A stretch of 50,512 bases of DNA from an uncultured Flammeovirgaceae bacterium (GCA_937899105.1 CALBPF010000051.1:1-50512); one strand, 5' to 3'. Counted from the first letter of the stretch, positions 28,001 through 38,715 are shown. The notes: a model not told the origin generated them from the sequence alone. A program made the numbers and translations.

Positions 28001-29379
28001 GCTTTACCTTCTATAAGTTTTGGCTGAAATGCCTGAATACCTAACCTGTGAAGCGTAGGAGCCCTATTTAATAGTACTGGATGTCCTTTTAATACGTTTT
28101 CAAGAATATCCCAAACGACAGGATCCTTACGGTCAACGATTTTCTTAGCAGACTTAACCGTTTTTACAATACCACGTTCTATTAGCTTCCTGATAATAAA
28201 CGGCTTGAAAAGCTCAGCTGCCATATCTTTTGGCAGGCCGCATTCGTGCAATTTAAGTTCAGGACCAACAACGATCACTGAACGACCGGAATAATCAACC
28301 CTTTTACCTAAAAGGTTTTGACGGAAACGGCCTTGCTTACCTTTAAGCATATCACTTAAAGACTTAAGAGCTCTGTTTCCATCAGAACGTACCGCATTCA
28401 CTTTCCTTGAGTTATCGAAAAGTGAATCCACAGCTTCCTGAAGCATACGCTTTTCATTTCTAAGAATAACTTCCGGAGCCTTTATATCAATTAACCTCTT
28501 AAGACGATTGTTTCTAATGATCACTCGTCTATAAAGGTCATTCAAATCAGAAGTAGCAAAACGACCACCATCGAGAGGTACTAAAGGTCGCAATTCGGGA
28601 GGAATTACCGGTACCATCTTAATTACCATCCATTCAGGACGGTTCTCAATTCTCGTTTTTGCATCGCGAAAAGCTTCTACAACCTTCAATCGCTTCAATG
28701 CCTCAGCTTTACGCTGTTGTGAGGTATCAGTAGCCGCCTGATGACGTAAATCATAAGACAAAGTATCCAAGTCAATGCGAGCCAAAAGCATTTCTAAAGC
28801 TTCAGCTCCCATTTTGGCTATGAACTTATTCGGATCGTCATCATCAAGAAGCTGATTTTCTCTCGGAAGCTTATCGACTATATCCAGGTATTCATCTTCT
28901 GTCAGAAAGTCCATATAGGCCAGGCCGTCCTCTTCTTTGATACCTGGCTGAATAACAGCGTACCTCTCGTAATAAATGATTTGATCAAGTTTTTTAGTTG
29001 GCAGACCAAGAAGGTACCCTATCTTGTTGGGCAGTGATTTGAAGTACCAAATATGAGCTACGGGAACCACAAGCTCAATATGGCCCATACGCTCTCTACG
29101 TACCTTCTTCTCTGTAACTTCAACACCACAACGGTCACAAATGATACCCTTATAACGGATTCGTTTGTATTTACCACAATGGCATTCCCAGTCTTTAACA
29201 GGGCCGAATATTCTTTCGCAGAATAGTCCTCCCATTTCTGGTTTATATGTCCGATAGTTTATGGTTTCAGGCTGCGTTACCTCTCCATGTGAGCTTTCCA
29301 AAATGGATTCAGGAGATGCAAGACTGATCGTAACTTTAGAAAAATCGTTATTTAACTTCTTGTTTTTTCTGAACGACAT
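25069..29379 (-). CDS. rpoC: DNA-directed RNA polymerase subunit beta'
   Basis: The 1,436-residue subunit holds the catalytic Mg(II) motif '[12 protein letters not shown]', the first zinc site 'CHCGKYKRI...CDRCG' near residue 70, the second zinc site '[15 protein letters not shown]' and the trigger-loop region '[22 protein letters not shown]' (in two parts). Length is normal for Bacteroidota. It follows rpoB by 50 nt and overlaps the DUF3467 gene by one base. No frameshift or stop. Confidence 0.98.
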   Translation of the reverse strand: MSFRKNKKLNNDFSKVTISLASPESILESSHGEVTQPETINYRTYKPEMGGLFCERIFGPVKDWECHCGKYKRIRYKGIICDRCGVEVTEKKVRRERMGHIELVVPVAHIWYFKSLPNKIGYLLGLPTKKLDQIIYYERYAVIQPGIKEEDGLAYMDFLTEDEYLDIVDKLPRENQLLDDDDPNKFIAKMGAEALEMLLARIDLDTLSYDLRHQAATDTSQQRKAEALKRLKVVEAFRDAKTRIENRPEWMVIKMVPVIPPELRPLVPLDGGRFATSDLNDLYRRVIIRNNRLKRLIDIKAPEVILRNEKRMLQEAVDSLFDNSRKVNAVRSDGNRALKSLSDMLKGKQGRFRQNLLGKRVDYSGRSVIVVGPELKLHECGLPKDMAAELFKPFIIRKLIERGIVKTVKSAKKIVDRKDPVVWDILENVLKGHPVLLNRAPTLHRLGIQAFQPKLIEGKAIQLHPLVCTAFNADFDGDQMAVHVPLGQEAVLEASMLMLSSHNILNPANGAPITVPSQDMVLGLYYVTKGRRGTKESPVQGEGRMFYNADEVVIALNEGKLSKHAYIKVRTQIRTEEGELETKVIETVAGRVLFNQHVPKEVGFVDELLTKKKLQTIISDDFKITGVARTAHFLDDNKELGFQSAYKGGLSMGLNDVEVPPEKEKLVAQAKEEVDAVWNNYLMGLITDNERYNQVIDIWTRINTQLTNTLMTRLEDDDQGFNSIYMMMHSGARGSREQIRQLGGMRGLMAKPQKNLAGSVGSIIENPILSNFKEGLDVLEYFISTHGARKGLADTALKTADAGYLTRRLVDVAQDLVITEDDCGTLRGLTVSALKDNEDIVEPLSERILGRVSVHDVYDPISDELICASGDEITEDIAKRIDETSIEEVEIRSLLTCETKQGGCAKCYGRNLSTGKMVHAGEAVGVIAAQSIGEPGTQLTLRTFHVGGTASNIAVDASILAKFDGFIEFEGVRTISTINSEGENVEVIMGRTGEVKIIDSKKKQVLISNHVPYGSFLTVKEGQKISKGDQMCFWDPYNAVILSEFDGTIEFDSIIEGITYKEESDEQTGHREKVITDTKDKTKNPAIVVNAKDTSKGYNIPVGAHLAVEEGKKIKAGQILAKIPRTMGKSRDITGGLPRVTELFEARNPSNPAVVSEIDGVVTYGGIKRGNREIFIESKDGVKKRYLVSLSKHILVQDNDFVRAGYPLSDGAITPSDILAIKGPTAVQEYLVNEIQEVYRLQGVKINDKHIEGIVSQMMQKVQILDSGDTSFLVGENVDKFVFAEENDLVLDKKVVTDAGDSEFLKPGQIISARELRDENSTLKRKDLKIVEVRDAMPAVSKPTLQGITQASLKTESFLSAASFQETTKVLSEAAIRGKADQLLGLKENVIVGHLIPAGTGQRRFNNLIVGSHEEYDSLVAATEEPSTSRELQEEN

Positions 29380-29429
29380 AATTTATATTTTAAAATATCC
29401 AGAGGTCCGGCCGAAGCCGAAACTTCATT

Positions 29430-32400
29430 TTAATCTAATGTAATTTCAAGTGCCAGGCCACGTAGTTCATGAACCAATACGTTGAAGGATTCAGGAATAT
29501 TGGGTTTTCTCATATTTTCACCTTTCACAATTGCCTCATACGCTTTAGCCCTACCAATCACGTCATCTGACTTAATGGTCAAGATTTCCTGAAGTACGTT
29601 CGATGCTCCAAAGGCTTCAAGCGCCCAAACTTCCATCTCTCCAAATCGCTGACCTCCAAATTGTGCCTTACCACCTAGAGGTTGTTGCGTAATCAAAGAG
29701 TATGGTCCGATAGACCTTGCATGCATTTTGTCGTCTACCAAGTGGCCCAATTTCAGCATGTAAGCCACCCCTACAGTAACCGGCTGATCAAACTTCTGAC
29801 CAGTCAAGCCATCATATAGGTACGCTCTTCCATATTCTGGTAGTCCAGCTTCCTTGAGTTCGCCAGCAACCTCGTCCATGGAAGCTCCATCGAAAATAGG
29901 CGTGGCATATGTTCTGCCAAGTTCAAGTCCTGCCCACCCAAGTACGGTTTCATAAATTTGACCAAGATTCATCCTTGATGGTACACCTAGTGGGTTCAGG
30001 CAAATATCAACTGGTCTTCCATCTTCAAGGAATGGCATGTCTTCCTCACGAACAATTCTGGCCACTACACCTTTATTTCCATGACGACCAGCCATTTTAT
30101 CACCTACTTTCAGCTTGCGCTTTTTGGCAATATAAACTTTAGCCAGCTGAACGATTCCTGCAGGAAGCTCGTCGCCCACTTCAAGTGTAAACCTCTCACG
30201 CTTGAAGTCTCCGGCGATCTCGTTCCTCTTTATGTTATAGCTCTTAACTAATTTAAATACCAGTTCATTTATCTTTTCATCAGTAGTCCAATTATCTAGA
30301 TTAACATCAGAAATAAGGTTGACTTCCTCTGGTACATTATAGGTACTCTCGTCTTTGTAGATGTTCTTGGCAGGGAATAAGTTCTCTTCAATATTTTTAG
30401 CGCTGAACTTAACCCCTTTGCTTATCATTTCATCACCAAATTTATGTTTGATGCCTTGACTTGATTTTCCAGCAATCAGCTTAGTAAGCTTTTCAATCAT
30501 TTGACTTCTTAGTTCCAAAAGCTGCTTACTATATTTAGATTTTAGGATTTCTACTTCTTTTTTAGATTTAGCACGTAGTTCCTTGTCTTTTTTAGGTCTA
30601 GAGAAAAGCTTAGTATCAATAACTACGCCTCTCAAAGATGGTGGAGCCTTTAATGACGCATCTTTCACGTCACCAGCCTTATCTCCAAAGATTGCTCTTA
30701 AGAGTTTTTCTTCCGGAGTAGGATCAGTTTCTCCTTTAGGAGTAATCTTACCGATTAAGATATCTCCTTCTCTTACCTCAGCGCCAGTTCTTATTATTCC
30801 GTTCTCATCCAGATGACGAACAGCCTCCTCACTCACGTTAGGTATTTCTGAAGTTAATTCTTCCTCGCCACGCTTAGTATCTCGTACCTCTAATTCGAAT
30901 TCATCAATATGTATTGAAGTATATACATCATCTCTGACTACCTTCTCGGAAATAACAATAGCATCCTCAAAATTGTAGCCTTGCCATGGCATGTAGGCTA
31001 CACGAAGGTTTCTTCCAAGAGCAAGTTCACCACCGGCAGTAGCATAACCCTCAACCAAAGGTTGATTCTTTATTACTCTATCTCCTTTTTTAACTATAGG
31101 AGTCAAGTTAATGCAAGTATCCTGGTTAGTTCTTCTGAATTTGATCAGGTCGTATGAACGGGTATCCTCATCAAATGAAATCAGAAGATCATCCTCACCC
31201 ATATCATATTTAATTACTATGCGTGTGGCATCAACAAATTCAACAACGCCTTCTCCTTCAGCCAATACCAATGACCGGGAATCAAGTGCAACACGTCCTT
31301 CTAAACCAGTGCCCACGATTGGAGCTTGCGGCTTCATCAACGGAACCGCTTGACGCTGCATGTTTGATCCCATCAACGCACGGTTCGCATCGTCATGTTC
31401 CAAGAAAGGAATCATAGAAGCTGCTACCGACACAATTTGGTTAGGAGCCACATCCATGTATTTCACCTCAGTTGGTTCAACTACAGGGAAATCACCCTCA
31501 AAACGAGCTTTCACCCGCTCATTTTCAAAATCACCCTTATCGCTCAAAGGAGCATTTGCTTGTGCAATATTGTGAGTATCTTCCTCTTCGGCGGTTAGGT
31601 ACTTTACATTGCCCGTCATATCCACCTTACCACTACTTACTTCTCTATATGGAGTCTCAATAAAGCCCATATGGTTCACCTTAGCATGAACACAAAGTGA
31701 AGATATCAAACCGATGTTGGGACCTTCCGGCGTCTCAATGGTACATAGTCTGCCATAGTGAGTGTAATGAACGTCACGTACCTCAAAACCAGCTCGCTCT
31801 CTTGAGAGGCCACCGGGTCCAAGAGCAGACATTCTGCGTTTATGAGTAATCTCAGCAAGTGGATTTGTCTGATCCATAAACTGAGAAAGTTGGTTGGTTC
31901 CGAAGAATGAATTGATAACTGAAGAAAGCGTTCTGGCATTGATCAAATCAACGGGCTTAAAGTCTTCATTATCTCTTACGTTCATTCTCTCTTTGATCGT
32001 TCTTGCCATTCTTGCAAGACCCACGCCAAATTGAGTATAAAGTTGTTCACCTACGGTCCTAACCCTTCTATTACTTAAGTGATCAATATCATCAACCACA
32101 GCCTTTGAGTTGATCAATCCAATCAGGTACTTCACAATAAGGATGATATCTTCGGTAGTTAATACTCTCTGATCCGTATCCAGATCAAGCCCCAACTTTT
32201 TGTTGATTCTATATCTACCAACTTCACCAAGATCGTAGCGTTTTTCACTAAAAAACAAACTCTGAATAATATCTCTGGCCGTCTGCTCATCTGGCGCCTC
32301 TGTATTCCTTAACTGACGATAAATCTGCTCTACGGCTTCTTTATCGGAGTTCGAATTATCTTTAGAAAGAGTATTGAATATGATGGTATAGTCGGTAACA

Positions 32401-33302
32401 TTTACGTCATCCCGATGAAGAATAATCGATTTTGTTCCCGAATCGACAATGATTTCAACGTCCTCGTCTGTTATTATGTGATCTCTTTCAAGAAGCACTT
32501 CGTTTCTATCGATAGAAACAACCTCGCCGGTGTCTTCATCAACGAAATCTTCAGTCCACGTTCTTAGTACCCTGGCCGCCAGTTTTCTTCCACTAACTCC
32601 TTTCAAGTCTTTTTTAGTAGCCTTTACCTCTTCAGACAGACCAAAAAGATCAAGAATATCTTTATCCGTACCATAGCCAATTGCCCTTAAAAGAGTGGTT
32701 ACCGGAAACTTTTTCTTACGATCGATATAAGCATACATTACGTTGTTTACATCCGTAGCAAACTCAATCCAAGACCCCTTAAAAGGTATAATTCTGGCAG
32801 AATAAAGCTTAGTACCATTGGTATGTTTGCTTTGGGCGAAGAAAACTCCAGGGGATCTGTGCAGCTGTGAAACGATAACTCTTTCGGCGCCATTGATAAC
32901 AAATGATCCCTTTTTAGTCATGTAGGGGATATTTCCTAAGAACACCTCTTGTTCTATTGTTTCAAAATCCTCATTATCCTCGTCATTACAAGTCAATTTT
33001 AATTTTGCCTTCAGAGGAACGGAATACGTTAGACCCCTATCAATACATTCATCAACAGAATATTTTGGAGGATCAACGATGTAGTCAATGAATTCGAGAA
33101 CAAAATTCTCTCTCGAATCTGATATTGGAAAATTTTCAGAAAACACCTTAAAGAGGCCTTCTTGCTCTCTTTTCTCAGCAGGGGTTTCTAATTGAAAAAA
33201 GTCCTTAAATGATTGAAGTTGGATATCAAGAAAATCCGGATAGTCGATCACCTTTGTTATGGACGAAAAACTAATTCTTGAGTTTTCTACTATATTAGCC
33301 AA
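29430..33302 (-). CDS. rpoB: DNA-directed RNA polymerase subunit beta
   Basis: The 1,290-residue subunit is intact. The rifampicin-binding cluster reads '[20 protein letters not shown]' followed by '[21 protein letters not shown]', i.e. without the usual resistance substitutions. The C-terminal '[12 protein letters not shown]' and '[20 protein letters not shown]' motifs are conserved. It is separated from rplL by 144 nt containing two hairpins (see the attenuator entry) and is followed by rpoC. Confidence 0.98.
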   Translation of the reverse strand: MANIVENSRISFSSITKVIDYPDFLDIQLQSFKDFFQLETPAEKREQEGLFKVFSENFPISDSRENFVLEFIDYIVDPPKYSVDECIDRGLTYSVPLKAKLKLTCNDEDNEDFETIEQEVFLGNIPYMTKKGSFVINGAERVIVSQLHRSPGVFFAQSKHTNGTKLYSARIIPFKGSWIEFATDVNNVMYAYIDRKKKFPVTTLLRAIGYGTDKDILDLFGLSEEVKATKKDLKGVSGRKLAARVLRTWTEDFVDEDTGEVVSIDRNEVLLERDHIITDEDVEIIVDSGTKSIILHRDDVNVTDYTIIFNTLSKDNSNSDKEAVEQIYRQLRNTEAPDEQTARDIIQSLFFSEKRYDLGEVGRYRINKKLGLDLDTDQRVLTTEDIILIVKYLIGLINSKAVVDDIDHLSNRRVRTVGEQLYTQFGVGLARMARTIKERMNVRDNEDFKPVDLINARTLSSVINSFFGTNQLSQFMDQTNPLAEITHKRRMSALGPGGLSRERAGFEVRDVHYTHYGRLCTIETPEGPNIGLISSLCVHAKVNHMGFIETPYREVSSGKVDMTGNVKYLTAEEEDTHNIAQANAPLSDKGDFENERVKARFEGDFPVVEPTEVKYMDVAPNQIVSVAASMIPFLEHDDANRALMGSNMQRQAVPLMKPQAPIVGTGLEGRVALDSRSLVLAEGEGVVEFVDATRIVIKYDMGEDDLLISFDEDTRSYDLIKFRRTNQDTCINLTPIVKKGDRVIKNQPLVEGYATAGGELALGRNLRVAYMPWQGYNFEDAIVISEKVVRDDVYTSIHIDEFELEVRDTKRGEEELTSEIPNVSEEAVRHLDENGIIRTGAEVREGDILIGKITPKGETDPTPEEKLLRAIFGDKAGDVKDASLKAPPSLRGVVIDTKLFSRPKKDKELRAKSKKEVEILKSKYSKQLLELRSQMIEKLTKLIAGKSSQGIKHKFGDEMISKGVKFSAKNIEENLFPAKNIYKDESTYNVPEEVNLISDVNLDNWTTDEKINELVFKLVKSYNIKRNEIAGDFKRERFTLEVGDELPAGIVQLAKVYIAKKRKLKVGDKMAGRHGNKGVVARIVREEDMPFLEDGRPVDICLNPLGVPSRMNLGQIYETVLGWAGLELGRTYATPIFDGASMDEVAGELKEAGLPEYGRAYLYDGLTGQKFDQPVTVGVAYMLKLGHLVDDKMHARSIGPYSLITQQPLGGKAQFGGQRFGEMEVWALEAFGASNVLQEILTIKSDDVIGRAKAYEAIVKGENMRKPNIPESFNVLVHELRGLALEITLD

Positions 33303-33369
33303 AGCTTTAAAATTTTTGTTTCAACTAGGTGTAAAACGTGCCGCGTAGTAAATGACTACAAACAGCAAA

Positions 33370-33443
33370 AGACCCTAATTATCTCGACAGCAAAACCACC
33401 GAGATAAGGGTCTAGTTTTTTTGACGACTCAAAATGTCGTCAA
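33370..33443 (-). promoter_or_regulatory. Two hairpins in the rplL-rpoB gap, possible attenuator
   Basis: In transcription order: a perfect repeat TTGACGAC (33443-33436) / GTCGTCAA (33428-33421), then a longer hairpin AGACCC-TTATCTCG / CGAGATAA-(TAA)-GGGTCT (33413-33370) with a 3-nt bulge and 13-nt loop, followed by only four T. No consensus promoter is visible before rpoB. The position matches the rplL-rpoB attenuator of E. coli, where partial termination lowers rpoBC relative to ribosomal protein expression; function here is inferred. Confidence 0.55.
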
Positions 33444-33446
33444 GGC

Positions 33447-33830
33447 TTACTTTAATTCTACTTCAGCCCCAGCTTCTTCAAGCTGTTTTTTGAGGCCTTC
33501 AGCTTCATCTTTAGCTATACCTTCTTTGATGGCCTTAGGAGCGCCATCTACCATTTCTTTTGCTTCTTTAAGTCCAAGACCAGTAAGTTCTTTTACCAGT
33601 TTAACTACTGCAAGCTTAGCGCCACCGGCTGCTTTAAGAATAACATCAAATTCTGTCTTCTCAGCTCCAGCATCGCCACCTTCACCACCACCCGCAGGTG
33701 CAGCTACAGCAACTGCAGCAGCAGCAGCTGGCTCAATGCCGTGGGTTTCCTTCAAGTATTCTGCAAGCTCGTTTACCTCTTTAACTGTTAGTTCAACAAG
33801 TTGATCTCCGATTGCTTTAACGTCTGCCAT
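33447..33830 (-). CDS. rplL: 50S ribosomal protein L7/L12
   Basis: The 127-residue stalk protein recruits translational GTPases. It has the N-terminal dimerisation helix ('[20 protein letters not shown]'), an Ala/Gly-rich flexible hinge (about residues 36-55), and the C-terminal domain with '[20 protein letters not shown]' and '[20 protein letters not shown]'. Normal length. It follows rplJ by 35 nt; the Ala-rich hinge generates a spurious antisense open frame that is not a gene. Confidence 0.98.
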   Translation of the reverse strand: MADVKAIGDQLVELTVKEVNELAEYLKETHGIEPAAAAAVAVAAPAGGGEGGDAGAEKTEFDVILKAAGGAKLAVVKLVKELTGLGLKEAKEMVDGAPKAIKEGIAKDEAEGLKKQLEEAGAEVELK

Positions 33831-33865
33831 TTTCGTTTTATTTAAATAGTCGTTTTTTGTTCAAA

Positions 33866-34396
33866 TTAATTTTCTCTCTCGGCTAGTGCTTTTATCAGGC
33901 CTCCAATATTGTTCTTTCCACTTTGGAGAGCAGAAATAACGTTTTTCGCAGGTGACTGAAGTAAACCAATAACCTCACCAAGTAACTCATTTTTAGACTT
34001 GAGTTCACTCAATGTTTTCAAGTGTTCTTCACCAAGGAAGATATCATTTTCAATGGAAGCAGCCTTTAAAAGTGGCTTTTCACCACCTTGTTTCTTTCTG
34101 TAGTCTCTTATTGTCTTTGCCGGAAGATTTGCTGTTTCTTCAACAAAAATTACTCCCGAATGACCTTTCAATGCTGGGTCTAGATCAGAAAAATCACTAT
34201 CAACGGCATCAAGAGCCTTTTTTATAAGTGTATTTTTATACACTTTATATTCTAGTCCTTTCTCAAAACATAGTTTTCTAAAGGCATTGATCTCTGCTAC
34301 AGTAAGACCAGATGCATCCGTTAGATAAAAATGGTTATTATTACCTAATTTGTACCTTAGTTCATCTATTATCGTCGCTTTTTCTTGCCTTGTCAT
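33866..34396 (-). CDS. rplJ: 50S ribosomal protein L10
   Basis: The 176-residue protein anchors L7/L12 dimers to the 50S subunit. The N-terminal rRNA-binding part starts 'MTRQEKATIIDELRYKLGNN' with 'FYLTDASGLTVAEINAFRK' and 'KVYKNTLIKKALD'; the C-terminal helix that binds L7/L12 is 'NVISALQSGKNNIGGLIKAL'. Start is 2 nt after the rplA stop, so there is no room for a separate L10 leader here. Confidence 0.97.
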   Translation of the reverse strand: MTRQEKATIIDELRYKLGNNNHFYLTDASGLTVAEINAFRKLCFEKGLEYKVYKNTLIKKALDAVDSDFSDLDPALKGHSGVIFVEETANLPAKTIRDYRKKQGGEKPLLKAASIENDIFLGEEHLKTLSELKSKNELLGEVIGLLQSPAKNVISALQSGKNNIGGLIKALAEREN

Positions 34397-34398
34397 AA

Positions 34399-35097
34399 TT
34401 ATATGCCTGAAATTGAACTTTTATCTATCGTAATTGAAGGACTCATAGTTGTGGATACGTTGATACTTTTAAAGTAGGTCCCTTTCGCAGAAGAAGGCTT
34501 TAGCTTAGACACTATCTGTACCATCTCCATGATATTTTCTTGAAATTTATCCGGCGAAAAAGAGGCTTTACCCACACTCGTATGAATAATACCAAATTTA
34601 TCTACCTTAAAATCAATCTTACCAGCCTTGATCTCTTTAACCGCTTTTGCCACGTCAAGGGTGACTGTACCAGATTTAGGATTAGGCATTAAACCACGAG
34701 GTCCTAATACTCTTCCCAAACGACCAACCTTAGCCATAACTGTAGGCATAGTGATAATAACATCTATATCCGTCCAGCCCTTTTCTATCTTCTGAATGTA
34801 GTCATCTAACCCTACATGATCCGCTCCTGCGTCCTTTGCCTCTTGTTCCTTATCTGGAGTACAAAGCACCAAGACGGTTAAGTCTTTTCCTGTTCCGTGC
34901 GGAAGTGTAACTACACCACGCACCATTTGATCTGCTTTTTTAGGATCTACACCCAAACGAATGTCTATATCTACAGATGCATCAAATTTTGAAAAAGTGA
35001 CTTCTTTTAATAGAGCAGATGCCTCCTCAATAGAATATTCCTTTGCAGAATCTAGCTTTTCAGCAGCAGCTTTTTGATTTTTTGTTAGTTTTCCCAT
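34399..35097 (-). CDS. rplA: 50S ribosomal protein L1
   Basis: The 232-residue protein forms the mobile L1 stalk that assists release of E-site tRNA. Conserved elements include '[20 protein letters not shown]', '[12 protein letters not shown]', '[19 protein letters not shown]' and '[18 protein letters not shown]'. Normal length. In many bacteria L1 represses its own operon by binding the rplK leader; I do not see a clear copy of that site. It follows rplK by 10 nt. Confidence 0.98.
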   Translation of the reverse strand: MGKLTKNQKAAAEKLDSAKEYSIEEASALLKEVTFSKFDASVDIDIRLGVDPKKADQMVRGVVTLPHGTGKDLTVLVLCTPDKEQEAKDAGADHVGLDDYIQKIEKGWTDIDVIITMPTVMAKVGRLGRVLGPRGLMPNPKSGTVTLDVAKAVKEIKAGKIDFKVDKFGIIHTSVGKASFSPDKFQENIMEMVQIVSKLKPSSAKGTYFKSINVSTTMSPSITIDKSSISGI

Positions 35098-35107
35098 CGA
35101 ACTATAC

Positions 35108-35551
35108 TTAGTTGCCCCAAGGAGCTGTACCTGTTACTTTTATTCCCATACTTCTTGCCGTCCCTGCAACCATCTTCATCGCAGATTCGATTTTAAATGC
35201 ATTGAGATCCTGCATTTTAGTTTCAGCTATTGTTTTCACCTGGTCCCACGTAACGCTACCTACTTTATTTCGGTTAGGCTCTGCAGATCCTTTCTTCTTC
35301 TTTGAAGCTTCCAGCACCATCACAGCGGCGGGAGGGGTTTTGATCACAAAGTCAAAAGACTTGTCAGTATAAATAGTAATTAATACCGGTAATACCTGGC
35401 CTTGTTTTTCCTGAGTCCTAGCATTGAACTGCTTACAGAAATCCATAATGTTAAGCCCTTTACTACCCAGTGCAGGACCTACAGGAGGTGAAGGGTTCGC
35501 CGCTCCTCCACGTATTTGTAATTTCAGGTATCCACTAATTTCCTTAGCCAT
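35108..35551 (-). CDS. rplK: 50S ribosomal protein L11
   Basis: The 147-residue protein of the GTPase-associated centre has '[20 protein letters not shown]', '[20 protein letters not shown]' and the C-terminal rRNA-binding '[20 protein letters not shown]'. Normal length. It begins 3 nt after nusG and precedes rplA, the standard gene order. Confidence 0.98.
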   Translation of the reverse strand: MAKEISGYLKLQIRGGAANPSPPVGPALGSKGLNIMDFCKQFNARTQEKQGQVLPVLITIYTDKSFDFVIKTPPAAVMVLEASKKKKGSAEPNRNKVGSVTWDQVKTIAETKMQDLNAFKIESAMKMVAGTARSMGIKVTGTAPWGN

Positions 35552-35554
35552 CTC

Positions 35555-36112
35555 TTAATCTAATTTTTCTACTTGCATATAATTCAATTCAACAGGGGTA
35601 TTCCTACCGAATATCTTTACCATAACGTTGAGCTTTTTACGCTCTTCAAATACTTCCTCGACAGTTCCGGAAAATCCACTGAACGGACCATCCATTACCT
35701 TTACAGACTCACCCACGATATAAGGCGTATCCAGTTTTTCCTCGAATTCATCGATCTCATCTACCTTACCTAGAATCCGATTTATCTCCGATTGCCTCAA
35801 TGCAACCGGCTCTTTTGATGAACCTGTTCCATTGTTACCCAAAAAACCTATTACACCAGGTATGCTTGTCACAAGGTGATTGGCCTCTCCATTACTCAGA
35901 TCTGCCGAAACCAATACGTATCCTGGAAAGAAGTTACGTTCACGTACTCTTTTCTTTCCATTCCTCATTTCATACACCTTCTCAGAAGGTATAAGCACCT
36001 GAGGAATAAATTCGGTCAAACCTTCCCTGTCCACCTCTGTTTCAAGATAAGCTTTAACCTTTTTTTCCTGCCCACTGACAACTCTAACGACGTACCAATT
36101 CAGTTCACTCAC
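35555..36112 (-). CDS. nusG: Transcription termination/antitermination protein NusG
   Basis: The 185-residue factor binds RNA polymerase and couples it to the ribosome or Rho. The NGN domain starts 'NWYVVRVVSGQEKKVKAYLE' and contains 'RNFFPGYVLVSADL'; the C-terminal KOW domain includes 'GESVKVMDGPFSGFSGTVEE'. Length is normal. It lies between secE (11 nt upstream) and rplK. Confidence 0.97.
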   Translation of the reverse strand: MSELNWYVVRVVSGQEKKVKAYLETEVDREGLTEFIPQVLIPSEKVYEMRNGKKRVRERNFFPGYVLVSADLSNGEANHLVTSIPGVIGFLGNNGTGSSKEPVALRQSEINRILGKVDEIDEFEEKLDTPYIVGESVKVMDGPFSGFSGTVEEVFEERKKLNVMVKIFGRNTPVELNYMQVEKLD

Positions 36113-36123
36113 AGCTCAGCAGG

Positions 36124-36315
36124 TTAAAATTCTTTGTAAAATAAATCCATGCCGTTTTGAAAAACGTAGTCCATCGCACCAATGATTAATGCAAAAATCA
36201 AAGAGGCTATTAAAACCAGAATTGAACTATTTTGCAATTGACTGTATTTCGGCCATGAGACTTTATTTTTCATCTCATCATACGAATCCAGAACGAACGA
36301 TTTCAATTTTTGCAT
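36124..36315 (-). CDS. secE: Preprotein translocase subunit SecE
   Basis: A 63-residue single-span SecE of the short bacterial type. An amphipathic region 'DSYDEMKNKVSWPKYSQLQN' with the conserved Trp-Pro precedes one transmembrane helix ('SSILVLIASLIFALIIGAMD'). SecE clamps the two halves of SecY. It starts 20 nt after tRNA-Trp and is probably transcribed together with it from the promoter at 36510-36540. Confidence 0.95.
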   Translation of the reverse strand: MQKLKSFVLDSYDEMKNKVSWPKYSQLQNSSILVLIASLIFALIIGAMDYVFQNGMDLFYKEF

Positions 36316-36335
36316 TTCTACAATTTATTTTTTTG

Positions 36336-36408
36336 CACGGGTGGAGAGACTCGAACTCCCAGCCAACGGTTTTGGAGACCGCTACTCTACCAATTGAGCT
36401 ACACCCGT
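36336..36408 (-). tRNA. trnW: tRNA-Trp (CCA)
   Basis: 73-nt cloverleaf on the minus strand: acceptor ACGGGTG/CACCCGT, D-arm GCTC..GAG, anticodon CCA, T-loop TTCGAGT, discriminator G. No encoded CCA end is visible. It directly precedes secE, an arrangement shared by many bacteria. Confidence 0.95.
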
Positions 36409-36509
36409 AACTACTTACACGAGTTAAAATCAATCTCTTAACCTCCTCCAGCCGTTCTTTTTTTGAACTTTTTTGCCGAAACTCGTGCCTTCCAGTCCAA
36501 AATGGTCTG

Positions 36510-36540
36510 CAAAGGTAGTGTAAATTTTTTAGAAAAAAAA
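36510..36540 (-). promoter_or_regulatory. Promoter for tRNA-Trp-secE-nusG-rpl genes
   Basis: Minus strand: TTTT (36540-36537), 19 nt, TACCTTTG (36517-36510), an exact -7 match. The TTTT lies inside the T run of the tuf terminator. It would give a leader of about 95 nt before tRNA-Trp. Confidence 0.6.
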
Positions 36541-36564
36541 GCGTTCCGAAAAATCAGAACGCTT
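36533..36564 (-). terminator. Terminator after tuf
   Basis: Inverted repeat AAAGCGTTC (36564-36556 read on the minus strand) / GAACGCTTT with a 9-nt loop, followed by a run of T. It separates tuf from the tRNA-Trp-secE transcript. Confidence 0.85.
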
Positions 36565-36585
36565 TAAACTAGAATTTATTGACGC

Positions 36586-37773
36586 TTAATCTAAGATCTC
36601 AGTAACCTGTCCGGAACCTACCGTTCTACCACCTTCTCTGATAGCGAACCTAAGTCCTTTTTCCATGGCTACTTTGTTGATCAAGTTAACCTCTATAGAT
36701 ACATTGTCACCAGGCATAACCATTTCAACACCACTTGGTAACATGATCTCTCCTGTAACGTCAGTTGTTCTTAAGTAAAACTGAGGGCGATACTTGTTAA
36801 AGAATGGAGTATGACGTCCACCTTCTTCTTTTGAAAGAACGTATACCTCAGCCTTAAATTTCTGATGAGGAGTAACAGAACCTGGTTTACAAATCACCAT
36901 TCCTCTTTTGATGTCAGTTTTCTCGATACCTCTAAGCAGAAGACCTACATTATCACCAGCTTCACCTCTATCCAAGATCTTTCTGAACATTTCAACACCA
37001 GTAACAGTAGACTTGAGGTTTTCAGCTCCCATACCTAGAATATCAACAGGGTCGCCAGAGTTTATTACACCTCTTTCGATTCTACCTGTAGCCACTGTAC
37101 CACGACCTGTAATTGAGAATACATCTTCAACAGGCATTAAGAAATCTTTATCTACAAGACGCTCCGGAATTGGAATATATTCATCAACAGCTTGCATTAA
37201 TTCATCAACTTTAGCTACCCATTCAGCTTCTCCATTAAGAGCGCCCAACGCAGAACCCTGGATTACAGGAATATCATCGCCTGGAAAATCATAATCAGAA
37301 AGCAATTCTCTGATTTCCATCTCAACAAGCTCAAGTAACTCAGGATCATCAACCAAGTCAACCTTGTTCATAAATACTACCAGTGCAGGCACACCTACCT
37401 GACGAGATAACAGTATATGCTCTCTTGTTTGAGGCATAGGACCGTCAGTAGCTGCAACTACGATAATAGCGCCGTCCATCTGTGCAGCTCCAGTTACCAT
37501 GTTTTTTACGTAATCCGCGTGACCTGGACAGTCAACGTGCGCATAGTGTCTGTTTGCTGTTTGGTATTCAATGTGAGAAGTATTGATAGTAATCCCTCTT
37601 TCTTTTTCTTCAGGTGCATTATCGATAGAAGAAAAGTCTCTAGTTTCAGCAAGACCTTTATCTGCCAATACTTTAGAAATTGCCGCAGTTAAGGTTGTCT
37701 TACCGTGGTCAACGTGACCGATTGTTCCAATATTAACGTGGGGTTTTGAGCGGTCGAAGGTTTCTTTAGCCAT
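36586..37773 (-). CDS. tuf: Elongation factor Tu
   Basis: The 395-residue GTPase delivers aminoacyl-tRNA to the ribosome. G1 is '[14 protein letters not shown]' (about 18-31), switch II '[12 protein letters not shown]', G4 'NKVD', G5 'GSAL'; domain II holds '[14 protein letters not shown]' and domain III '[16 protein letters not shown]'. Full-length, no anomalies. It is preceded by the tRNA-Tyr/Gly/Thr cluster, with no convincing promoter in the 62-nt gap to tRNA-Thr, so tRNAs and tuf probably share a transcript. A strong terminator follows. Confidence 0.98.
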   Translation of the reverse strand: MAKETFDRSKPHVNIGTIGHVDHGKTTLTAAISKVLADKGLAETRDFSSIDNAPEEKERGITINTSHIEYQTANRHYAHVDCPGHADYVKNMVTGAAQMDGAIIVVAATDGPMPQTREHILLSRQVGVPALVVFMNKVDLVDDPELLELVEMEIRELLSDYDFPGDDIPVIQGSALGALNGEAEWVAKVDELMQAVDEYIPIPERLVDKDFLMPVEDVFSITGRGTVATGRIERGVINSGDPVDILGMGAENLKSTVTGVEMFRKILDRGEAGDNVGLLLRGIEKTDIKRGMVICKPGSVTPHQKFKAEVYVLSKEEGGRHTPFFNKYRPQFYLRTTDVTGEIMLPSGVEMVMPGDNVSIEVNLINKVAMEKGLRFAIREGGRTVGSGQVTEILD

Positions 37774-37835
37774 ATTTGAAAATCCCTAAGTTTAGTTTAT
37801 AATTTATTCTTTTTTACAACACCAATTTTATCGTG

Positions 37836-37907
37836 AGCCAAGAAGGGGATTTGAACCCCCGACCTCTTCCTTACCAAGGAAGCGCTCTACCCCTGAGCTA
37901 TCTCGGC
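37836..37907 (-). tRNA. trnT: tRNA-Thr (GGT)
   Basis: 72-nt cloverleaf: acceptor GCCGAGA/TCTTGGC with one G-U pair, D-arm GCTC..GAGC, anticodon stem TTCCT/AGGAA region with anticodon GGT, T-loop TTCAAAT, discriminator T. Confidence 0.93.
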
Positions 37908-37984
37908 TTTAAAATTCTCAGTTCGAAATTCAGTTGCCTGAACAACTTTGAAATCAGAGTTCTGAACCGAGAACTCAAAAGTTG

Positions 37985-38057
37985 AGCGGGAGACGAGGCT
38001 CGAACCCGCGACCTACAGCTTGGAAGGCTGTCGCTCTACCAACTGAGCTACTCCCGC
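37985..38057 (-). tRNA. trnG: tRNA-Gly (TCC)
   Basis: 73-nt cloverleaf: acceptor GCGGGAG/CTCCCGC, anticodon stem ACAGC/GCTGT with loop CTTCCAA giving anticodon TCC, T-loop TTCGAGC, discriminator T. Confidence 0.95.
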
Positions 38058-38147
38058 TTATGCATCAAAGTTTTGATTAAGGCGTACAAGTACAACACCA
38101 AAACTTCAATATAATGCCGACCTACACTAAAGCTTTGGTCGACACCG

Positions 38148-38230
38148 TGGGGGGAGCAGGATTCGAACCTGCGAAGTCATAAGACAACGGATTTACAGTC
38201 CGTCCCAGTTGGCCGCTTTGGTATCCCCCC
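38148..38230 (-). tRNA. trnY: tRNA-Tyr (GTA)
   Basis: 83-nt class II tRNA: acceptor GGGGGGA/TCCCCCC, anticodon GTA, long variable arm, T-loop TTCGAAT, discriminator A. It is the first gene of the Tyr-Gly-Thr-tuf cluster. Confidence 0.95.
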
Positions 38231-38253
38231 AAGACAATTATTACAATGAACCT

Positions 38254-38297
38254 CCCTTTGAAAAAGAAACCTGCGCCAGGGCAGGTTTCTCAAAGGA
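38254..38297 (-). terminator. Hairpin upstream of tRNA-Tyr (terminator of recF-DUF721 or attenuator)
   Basis: Minus strand: 10-bp perfect stem AGAAACCTGC / GCAGGTTTCT with a 6-nt loop, followed by TTTTT, and extendable by a flanking CCTTTGA / TCAAAGG pair. It lies between the end of the DUF721 gene and tRNA-Tyr, but also just downstream of a promoter-like match (38302-38332). Confidence 0.65.
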
Positions 38298-38301
38298 AGT
38301 G

Positions 38302-38332
38302 CAAAATTATACTCTTTTTGATTTTATTCAAG
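38302..38332 (-). promoter_or_regulatory. Putative promoter ahead of the tRNA-Tyr hairpin
   Basis: Minus strand: CTTG (38332-38329), 19 nt, TAATTTTG (38309-38302), an exact -7 match. Transcription from here would run straight into the hairpin at 38254-38297 before reaching tRNA-Tyr. Confidence 0.45.
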
Positions 38333-38403
38333 CAATTGAAAAAAAATATCCTTCGCTTTTATGATAAATTGTGTCACCAACAAAGAAGGTGCCTTAAGCC
38401 CCT

Positions 38404-38715
38404 TTAAATAAAGATGATATCCTTTACTATGCCAGCGCCAAACTCTTCCTCAATTCTCTGCATAACCTTGGTCTTGGACATGTTAAGCTCGTGCTTTAAA
38501 GGAGCAGAATTTATTTCCACTATTAGCACATCATTTTTCACAAAAATCTTTTCTGTTTTGTTGGCAATCATCTTACCCATAAAATCCTCCCATTTTGCAA
38601 TCAGTTGCATCTCATCAAATCGAGGTTTTAGCTGGTAGGCACGCATCATTTCATTTAGAGCTTCGCCAACCGTGGATAGATTAGATTTTCTTTTGCCCTT
38701 TTTGTTCTCATCCAT
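38404..38715 (-). CDS. DUF721 (DciA-like) protein
   Basis: A 103-residue protein with the DUF721 pattern: 'VGEALNEMMRAYQLKPRFDE', 'IAKWEDFMGKMIANKTEKIF', 'DVLIVEINSAPLKHELNMSK' and a C-terminal 'VKDIIFI'. DUF721 includes DciA, the helicase operator that assists loading of DnaB in bacteria lacking DnaC. It begins 5 nt after recF and is probably co-transcribed with it, which fits a role in replication. Whether this short member acts as DciA is inference. Confidence 0.85.
   Translation of the reverse strand: MDENKKGKRKSNLSTVGEALNEMMRAYQLKPRFDEMQLIAKWEDFMGKMIANKTEKIFVKNDVLIVEINSAPLKHELNMSKTKVMQRIEEEFGAGIVKDIIFI

Noticed and set aside
31800..31930. Rifampicin-resistance changes in rpoB
   Set aside because: The cluster reads like sensitive sequence at the usual positions.
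33421..33804. Long Ala/Ser-rich open frame opposite rplL
   Set aside because: It is the antisense shadow of the biased codons of the L7/L12 hinge, with no independent start signal.
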